Below are positions 33,774 through 39,048 of a stretch of DNA of 39,048 nucleotides, piece by piece. Below the pieces are notes generated by a model. It saw only the letters and a list, made by a program, of their open reading frames with translations. It searched no databases and was not told the origin of the DNA. The translations under genes and the position numbers were made by a program. The stretch lies in NCBI GenBank assembly GCA_910576985.1, contig CAJTLA010000005.1, positions 1 to 39,048 of the forward strand, written 5' to 3'. The stretch is from an uncultured Bacilli bacterium (GTDB lineage: Bacteria; Bacillota_I; Bacilli_A; RF39; UBA660). Position 1 is the first letter of the stretch. The number at the start of each line of letters is the position of its first letter.

Positions 33774-33790
33774 ATCATTATACTTTTTTT
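33766..33790 (+). terminator. Terminator of the HTH-membrane gene
   Basis: AAGTATAA (33766-33773) pairs perfectly with TTATACTT (33778-33785), loop ATCA, T run to 33790. The left arm contains the stop codon. Confidence 0.8.
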
Positions 33791-33807
33791 AGTATCATAA
33801 AAAAACA

Positions 33808-33836
33808 TTCATAAGTATAAAAACAAAACATACAAT
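33808..33836 (+). promoter_or_regulatory. Possible promoter of the activase operon
   Basis: TTCATA (33808-33813), 17 bp, TACAAT (33831-33836). Both boxes are imperfect. Confidence 0.35.
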
Positions 33837-33852
33837 AAATCTAGGTGATGAT

Positions 33853-34758
33853 ATGGACAAGATCAAAATTGGAATTCCAAGAGCACTACATTATTATTAC
33901 TATGGAGCATTATGGAAATCCTTTCTAGAAGAACTGGGCTTTGAAACCATCATTAGTCCAGAAACAACAAATAAAACATTAGAACAAGGAACCGAAATAG
34001 CAAACTCAGAAATGTGTCTTTCTTTAAAAATCTATCTCGGACATGTTGCCTACTTACAATCCAGATGCGATTACATTTTAGTACCTAGAATTGACAATTA
34101 TGGAACATATGAGCAAACCTGCACCAACTTTTTAGGACTCTACGACATAGTAGCTAACTTATTTACAAATAAACTATTAACCTACAATGTCGATGAAGCC
34201 CATCATCAAAGTGAACAAAACGCATTCATAAAACTAGGACTCACACTTGGAAAAGGAAAAGAACAATCAATATTAGCTTATCAAAACAGTAAACAAAAAT
34301 TAGAAAAAATAAGAAAACAAAACTTCAAAAAAGAAATGGAAAAACTAAATAGTTCAAATCCAAAACTATTAATTGTTAGTCATCCATATAACTTAGAAGA
34401 CCCTTACATCGGAAAAACCATAAAAAAAATATTGGAATCATTAAATGTAGAATATATCAACGGAGAATACTTAACGAATGAGAAATCCATACAACAAGGA
34501 ATGAAACTATCTCCAAACTTATATTGGAAATATAACAAAGAATTAATTGGAACCATAGAAGAATGGAAACATAAAATAGATGGCATTTTATTTTTATCTG
34601 CCTTTCCATGTGGGCCAGATTCACTCGTCAACGAACTGATGCTACGAAAAATCAAAATGCCTCATTTAAACCTGATCATAGATGAAGAAAGTGGAAGTGC
34701 TGGAATAGAAACAAGATTAGAAAGTTTTATTGATATCCTTGGACAAACTACAAAATAG
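33853..34758 (+). CDS. DUF2229 (acyl-CoA dehydratase activase-related) protein
   Basis: The 301-residue protein has KIGIPRALHYYYYGALWKSFLEELGF at the start, SEMCLSLKIYLGHV, DYILVPRIDNYG, SHPYNLEDPYIG and LSAFPCGPDSLVNELML, the layout of PF09989. In many Bacillota this is one segment of a single protein of ~1400 residues that also holds an activase and a dehydratase-like segment. Here it is a separate gene. Conserved cysteines (CLS, C-D near residue 75, CGP) may hold an iron-sulfur cluster. Substrate unknown. AGGTGATG precedes ATG 33853; its 3' end overlaps the next gene. Confidence 0.85.
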   Translation: MDKIKIGIPRALHYYYYGALWKSFLEELGFETIISPETTNKTLEQGTEIANSEMCLSLKIYLGHVAYLQSRCDYILVPRIDNYGTYEQTCTNFLGLYDIVANLFTNKLLTYNVDEAHHQSEQNAFIKLGLTLGKGKEQSILAYQNSKQKLEKIRKQNFKKEMEKLNSSNPKLLIVSHPYNLEDPYIGKTIKKILESLNVEYINGEYLTNEKSIQQGMKLSPNLYWKYNKELIGTIEEWKHKIDGILFLSAFPCGPDSLVNELMLRKIKMPHLNLIIDEESGSAGIETRLESFIDILGQTTK

Positions 34759-35812
34759 TATTACATTCCCACAGATGGGGGATTATGCAGTACCAGCTTA
34801 CTTTCTACTTTCTCATATTGTGAAAAATAATGTGATAAAACCAAAACCAATTACAGCCAAAACGATAGAAATCGGAAACAAATATAGTCCTGAATTTGTC
34901 TGTACTCCATTTAAATATACCTTAGGAACTCTAATCGAAGGAATTGAAAATGGAGCTACGATTTTAATTCAGGCAGGAGGCGGTTGTCGATATGGATACT
35001 ATGCGGAACTACAAGAACAAATCATCAAAGACTTAGGATATCACGTCCAGTTTTATAACCTTGTAGTAGCAGGAACAACAAACCTTAAAAGAATTTATAA
35101 AATTATGAAAGAAATAGATCCAAAATTTTCTATACTAAAAGCAATATATTATGGTACCTTAACCAAACAAATGATTAAATATATGGATCAAATGGATCAC
35201 TATATCAGAGCCAATATCGGTTTTGAAACCGAAAAAGGAAGCTTTGAAACACTAAAACAACAAATGCTAAAAGAATTCTCCCAAGTAAAAACACATATCA
35301 AACTCAAAAAACTATATCATAAATATCAAAAAAAAATGAGAGCGATCAAAATAGAAAAACCAAAAGACACCATGAAAATTGGAATCATAGGAGAACTTTA
35401 TACCATCATGGAACCATACTCGAATTATGAACTAGAAAAAAACTTAGCTTCTATGAACTTAGAAATTAAAAGATATACAGACGTTTATTATCTATTATTT
35501 CAAAAACATAAAAAAGTAAAAAAATATTTAAAAAATAGTGCCCAGTATATTACGTATCAAATGGGGGCAGATGCAGCAGATAACATTGGAAGAGCAAAAG
35601 AACTTTGCGAAGAAGGATACGACGGAATCATTCACATCAAATCATCATTTTGTACACCAGAAATAGGCGCTATGCCAGTACTTAGCAAAATTTGTGCTGA
35701 CTATCAAGTACCAATCATCTTTTTTAGTTTTGACTCTGCCACATCAGAAGTTGGAATCAAAACGAGACTAGAAGCATTTTATGATATGTTAGAAATGAGG
35801 AAAAAGAAATGA
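34730..35812 (+). CDS. 2-hydroxyacyl-CoA-dehydratase-like (HgdB-type) protein
   Basis: The product is up to 360 residues. It contains SPEFVCTPFKYTLG (C58), QAGGGCRYGYY (C86), MKIGIIGELYTIMEPYSN and KSSFCTPEIGAMPVL, the cysteine pattern of activase-associated dehydratase-D-like proteins. The start is uncertain: TTG 34730 or TTG 34739, both lacking a clear Shine-Dalgarno. ATG 34775 would cut the conserved ITFPQMGDY opening, so a non-ATG start inside the upstream gene, by coupling, is most likely. It overlaps the activase gene by 4 bp (ATGA). Confidence 0.83.
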   Translation: MISLDKLQNSITFPQMGDYAVPAYFLLSHIVKNNVIKPKPITAKTIEIGNKYSPEFVCTPFKYTLGTLIEGIENGATILIQAGGGCRYGYYAELQEQIIKDLGYHVQFYNLVVAGTTNLKRIYKIMKEIDPKFSILKAIYYGTLTKQMIKYMDQMDHYIRANIGFETEKGSFETLKQQMLKEFSQVKTHIKLKKLYHKYQKKMRAIKIEKPKDTMKIGIIGELYTIMEPYSNYELEKNLASMNLEIKRYTDVYYLLFQKHKKVKKYLKNSAQYITYQMGADAADNIGRAKELCEEGYDGIIHIKSSFCTPEIGAMPVLSKICADYQVPIIFFSFDSATSEVGIKTRLEAFYDMLEMRKKK

Positions 35813-36741
35813 AAAAAGGATATTTAGGAATTGATATTGGATCCATTTCAACCAAAGGAGTCATATTAGACGAAAATAATGAAATAATAGAATCTAGCTA
35901 CATATGGACAGAAGGAAACCCAATAGATGCAGTCAAACGATTATTAAACCAATTACAAAATAAAATAGACATTCCCATTTATGGAATTGGAACAACAGGA
36001 AGTGCCAGAAAATTGATTGGACTTATGGTAGATGCAGATGTTGTTAAAAATGAAATTACAGCCCACGCCATTGGAACCACACATTACTATAAAGATGCAA
36101 GAACCATATTAGAAATTGGTGGTCAAGACTCAAAACTAATTTTATTAAAAGATGGAATCATTACAGATTATGCAATGAATACACTCTGTGCAGCAGGAAC
36201 AGGAGCATTTCTTTCCAGTCAAGCCAAACGACTTGGCGTAGAAATCGAAGACTTTGGAACACTCGCAGTAACATCAAAAAACCCCGTCAAAATTGCAGCG
36301 AGATGCACCGTCTTTGCAGAATCCGACCTCATTCATAAAGCACAAGTCGGATACCAAAAAGAAGATATTATAGCAGGATTATGTAGAAGTGTCGTATTAA
36401 ACTATTTAAACAACGTTGGAAAAGGAAAAAAAATATTAGAACCCATTGTTTTTCAAGGAGGCGTCAGTAAAAACAAAGGAGTTGTAAAATATTTCAATGA
36501 AATATTAAAAACAAAAGTGATAGTAGATCCAAATAGTCATTTAATGGGAGCCATTGGGATCGCAATTATGGCCCATGAACACCAATCAGAAACTCCAAAA
36601 AACTTAGAACTTACAAATATCAGCTTTGAAACCAAGGGAAGAGAATGTGAAGGATGCTCCAACCACTGTGAAATATTAAGAATTTATAAAGATCATCAAT
36701 TTATAGAATCTTGGGGAAGCAAATGTGGAAAAGTATCATAA
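35809..36741 (+). CDS. BadF/HgdC-type activase ATPase
   Basis: The 310-residue ASKHA-fold protein has GIDIGSISTKGVI (phosphate loop), IGGQDSKLI, NTLCAAGTGAFL (C127) and ARCTVFAESDL (C166); the two cysteines are those that bridge the dimer's [4Fe-4S] cluster in HgdC. ATP hydrolysis drives one-electron transfer to a dehydratase partner. The C terminus adds GRECEGCSNHCEI and SKCGK, an extra Cys cluster usual in the large fused versions. It is the last gene of a three-gene unit in the order DUF2229, dehydratase-like, activase. Confidence 0.9.
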   Translation: MKKGYLGIDIGSISTKGVILDENNEIIESSYIWTEGNPIDAVKRLLNQLQNKIDIPIYGIGTTGSARKLIGLMVDADVVKNEITAHAIGTTHYYKDARTILEIGGQDSKLILLKDGIITDYAMNTLCAAGTGAFLSSQAKRLGVEIEDFGTLAVTSKNPVKIAARCTVFAESDLIHKAQVGYQKEDIIAGLCRSVVLNYLNNVGKGKKILEPIVFQGGVSKNKGVVKYFNEILKTKVIVDPNSHLMGAIGIAIMAHEHQSETPKNLELTNISFETKGRECEGCSNHCEILRIYKDHQFIESWGSKCGKVS

Positions 36742-36744
36742 CAG

Positions 36745-36773
36745 TTGACAATAATCTAATAATAGTGTATAAA
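36745..36773 (+). promoter_or_regulatory. Promoter of topA
   Basis: TTGACA (36745-36750), 17 bp, TATAAA (36768-36773), starting four bases after the activase stop. Confidence 0.7.
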
Positions 36774-36800
36774 TGAGAATGATATAAAAGGAAGTGAATT

Positions 36801-38822
36801 ATGGGAAAAAAATTAGTAATCGTCGAATCTCCACATAAAGCAACAACCATTTCTAAATACTTAGGAAAAGACTTTGAAGTAGTCTCTAGTAAAGGACACG
36901 TAAGAGACTTATCTACCAAAGGAAAATATGGATTTGGAGTTGACATAGAAAATCATTTTAAACCAGATTATATTCCAATCAAAGGAAAGAAAAAATTGAT
37001 TGACGAACTGAAAAAAGAAGTAAAAGACTCTGACTTCGTATATCTCGCAAGCGACCCTGACCGTGAAGGAGAAGCAATTGCTTGGCATCTTTATGATTCC
37101 TTAGGACTAAGTGCAAACAAATATGATCGAATTGTATTTAATGAAATTACAAAAAATGCAGTTTTAGAATCCTTAAAACATGCTAGAAAAATCGATCAAG
37201 ACTTAGTTAACAGTCAAGAAGCCAGAAGAATTTTAGATCGTATTATTGGATTTCGACTAAGCAAACTCATTCAATCAAAAACAGACGGAAGTAGTGCAGG
37301 AAGAGTACAGAGCGTTGCTTTAAAACTAGTAGTAGATAGAGAAAGAGAAATTGAGGCATTTCAAGCAGAAGAATATTGGACAATTACTTCAAAATTTGAA
37401 GAATTTGAAGCCGATTTATGTTGGTATGACCATAAAGAGATTGAAATACCAAACGAAGAAAAAGCCGATCAAATTTTATCAGAATTAAGTAATCAATTTA
37501 AAATAGAAAGTATTGAACAAAAAACAAAAAACAAACCATCGAAAGTACCATTTATTACAAGTACTTTACAACAAGAAGCATCATCAAAATTAGGGATGAC
37601 TTCAAAAAAAACAATGAGTATTGCCCAAAAATTATATGAAGGAATCGAACTAGAAAATGAAACCGTTGGTTTGATCAGCTATATGCGTACCGATTCCATT
37701 CGTCTTTCGGATGAATTCGTAAAAGAAACTACTGGTTACATCAAAAACGAATTTGGTGAAAATTATGTTGGAAGAGTAAAACAAGGAAAGAAAAAAGAAA
37801 ACGTTCAAGATGCACATGAAGCCATTCGTCCAACCAGTATTCATAGAGATCCACTTAGTATGAAGCCATACTTAACGAATGATGAATATAAACTATATCG
37901 TTTGATTTATTATCGCGCTTTAGCGTCTCTTATGGCAGATGCAAAAACAAATAATACAACAATTGTATTAGATAACCAAAATTATCAATTTAAAACTACA
38001 GGTCAAATAATTACTTTTGATGGATACTTAAAAGTATATCATGAATATGAAGACACCAAAGATCACTTATTACCAACCCTAGAACAAGGAAAAGAATTAG
38101 AAGCAGAGACCATCGAAAAAGAACAACACTTTACCAAACCACCAGCACGATATTCAGAAGCCAAACTGATTAAAGAAATGGAAGAACTTGGAATTGGAAG
38201 ACCAAGTACATATGCAACAACCATGGAAACATTGAAAACCAGAGGGTATGTCAATGTAATAGAAAAACGATTTATTCCAACCGAAATCGGTTTTGAAATC
38301 ACAGACAAACTTCAAGAATATTTTTCCCATTTAATCAACATAGAATATACCGCCTTAATGGAAGCCGATTTAGATAAAATTGCAGATGGTAAAATTATTT
38401 GGTATCATACATTACAAGAATTTTATGATCAATTTGAACCAAGCGTCAAACATGCATTTGATGCCATGCCAAAGAAAATTGCTGAACAAACAGGAGAAGA
38501 TTGCCCAGAATGTGGCCATCCACTTGTGATTCGAAAAGGAAAATATGGAAGCTTTACCGCTTGTAGTAACTTTCCAGAATGCAAATATATTAAAGCAGAT
38601 CCAAAATCAATTGTAGAAATCACAAAATGTCCAAACTGTGATGGAATGATTATTGAGAAAAAAACCAAACGTGGAAAACTATTTTATGGGTGCAATAATT
38701 ATCCAACCTGTAAAACTGCTTATTGGGATTTACCAACTGGAAAAAAATGTCCAGAATGCGGAAACATGATAGTAGAAAAAAATAAAAAAATGAAATGTAG
38801 TTCTTGTGACTATACAGAATAA
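36801..38822 (+). CDS. topA: DNA topoisomerase I
   Basis: The 673-residue type IA enzyme has the Toprim domain (VIVESPHKATTISKYLG with E9; LASDPDREGEAIAWHL with D85 and D87), the active-site YMRTDSIRLS with Y294, GRPSTYA, and three C-terminal zinc-ribbon units (CPECG...C..F..C, CPNCD...C..YPTC and CPECG...CSSC). It relaxes negative supercoils. AAGGAAGTG precedes ATG 36801. Motifs and length are complete. Confidence 0.97.
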   Translation: MGKKLVIVESPHKATTISKYLGKDFEVVSSKGHVRDLSTKGKYGFGVDIENHFKPDYIPIKGKKKLIDELKKEVKDSDFVYLASDPDREGEAIAWHLYDSLGLSANKYDRIVFNEITKNAVLESLKHARKIDQDLVNSQEARRILDRIIGFRLSKLIQSKTDGSSAGRVQSVALKLVVDREREIEAFQAEEYWTITSKFEEFEADLCWYDHKEIEIPNEEKADQILSELSNQFKIESIEQKTKNKPSKVPFITSTLQQEASSKLGMTSKKTMSIAQKLYEGIELENETVGLISYMRTDSIRLSDEFVKETTGYIKNEFGENYVGRVKQGKKKENVQDAHEAIRPTSIHRDPLSMKPYLTNDEYKLYRLIYYRALASLMADAKTNNTTIVLDNQNYQFKTTGQIITFDGYLKVYHEYEDTKDHLLPTLEQGKELEAETIEKEQHFTKPPARYSEAKLIKEMEELGIGRPSTYATTMETLKTRGYVNVIEKRFIPTEIGFEITDKLQEYFSHLINIEYTALMEADLDKIADGKIIWYHTLQEFYDQFEPSVKHAFDAMPKKIAEQTGEDCPECGHPLVIRKGKYGSFTACSNFPECKYIKADPKSIVEITKCPNCDGMIIEKKTKRGKLFYGCNNYPTCKTAYWDLPTGKKCPECGNMIVEKNKKMKCSSCDYTE

Positions 38823-38846
38823 GCAAACCATAAGTTTGTTTTTTTC
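38821..38846 (+). terminator. Terminator of topA
   Basis: AAGCAAAC (38821-38828) pairs with GTTTGTTT (38834-38841), one G-U, loop CATAA, followed by T to about 38845. Confidence 0.75.
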
Positions 38847-39048
38847 TGCCATAAACTGTCATCAAACATTTAGTTACTACTCAGTTATAAGGAAAAGCAA
38901 AACTAGATTCAATAATATATATAACAGTAACTTAAGAAATAAAAAAAATTTCTTTTTTTCTATATTTTGAAGGAATTAGGAATACTGATGAAGTATATTA
39001 TCAATGAGGAAGCAATATCTCATTGAAAAGAACCAAACACTCTTGTAT
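38847..39048 (+). other. Downstream intergenic tail, possible leader of the next gene
   Basis: No gene is called in these 202 bases. AGTTACT (38871-38877 region) and AGTAACT (about 38926-38932) could pair across ~47 bases, and a terminator-like hairpin follows. A 12-codon frame from ATG 38988 behind AGGAAT ends at TGA 39024-39026. These could be the structured leader of a gene beyond the window. Confidence 0.3.
38934..38959 (+). terminator. Terminator- or attenuator-like hairpin
   Basis: AAGAAAT (38934-38940) pairs perfectly with ATTTCTT (38948-38954) over an A7 loop, then T to 38959. No gene lies between it and the topA terminator. Confidence 0.5.

Noticed and set aside
38988..39026. Mollicute-type code with TGA as Trp, which would keep the last short frame open
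   Set aside because: Many genes here end in TGA overlapping the next start (ATGA at 8490, 11741, 15399, 35809), so TGA is a true stop.
1..39048. CRISPR array, insertion sequence or prophage
   Set aside because: No regularly spaced repeats, transposase, integrase or terminal inverted repeats were seen; the short palindromes are isolated.

Overview
The window is AT-rich, every gene lies on the + strand, and TGA is an ordinary stop codon. It looks like a chromosome segment of an anaerobic, low-GC Bacillota, most likely an uncultured gut Bacilli or Clostridia lineage. The grounds are Shine-Dalgarno sites of the AGGAGG type, an RNase J paralogue, rubrerythrin, a 2-hydroxyacyl-CoA-dehydratase-type activase system and an OLE RNA/OapA pair. 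The species call is inference; no marker gene fixes it.

Layout. (1) 1-330 is the 3' end of a gene whose last ~150 bases are about 57% GC and C-ending in codon use. It looks like the variable region of a diversity-generating-retroelement (DGR) target protein. Hairpins and a terminator follow it. (2) 666-3897 holds two zinc-ribbon membrane proteins, a DUF4186 protein and two orphan genes. (3) 3989-7345 holds an AAA-ATPase-like/PD-(D/E)XK protein and a degenerate RNase J (J2-like). (4) 7432-26201 is a large surface-polymer locus of three transcription units. Unit A (7432-13722) has an acyltransferase, a HAD phosphatase-GtrA fusion, a polytopic membrane protein, WecG/TagA, WecB/MnaA and a frameshifted UbiA. 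Unit B (13900-23750) has a Wzx-type flippase, five cytosolic glycosyltransferases, an O-antigen-ligase/polymerase and a GT-C-like enzyme. Unit C (23853-26201) is an LTA-synthase-like protein carrying an N-terminal degenerate HAD domain. (5) 26302-27501 is a ~600-nt structured RNA, called as OLE RNA, directly followed by oapA. (6) 27587-32067 holds rubrerythrin, a uracil-DNA-glycosylase-fold protein, folD with an altered catalytic lysine, an SDR, a small protein, a second acyltransferase and tRNA-Met(CAU). (7) 32207-33773 holds two XRE regulators and a DUF3781 protein. (8) 33853-36741 is a three-gene activase/dehydratase-like operon. (9) 36801-38822 is topA.

How the polymer genes may work together (inference): WecB and WecG suggest a ManNAc-containing lipid-linked repeat. 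Flippase, polymerase and GTs suggest Wzx/Wzy-style assembly. UbiA, HAD phosphatase and GtrA are the same three activities that supply polyprenyl-phospho-pentose for mycobacterial arabinogalactan, so a polyprenyl-phosphate ribose-type donor for the GT-C proteins is plausible. The LtaS-like enzyme could add phosphoglycerol or a similar group outside the cell. The most unusual items are the pseudo-HAD-LtaS fusion, whose N terminus aligns from residue 1 with the active HAD-GtrA protein upstream, the frameshift in ubiA at two abutting perfect palindromes, and the putative DGR variable region.
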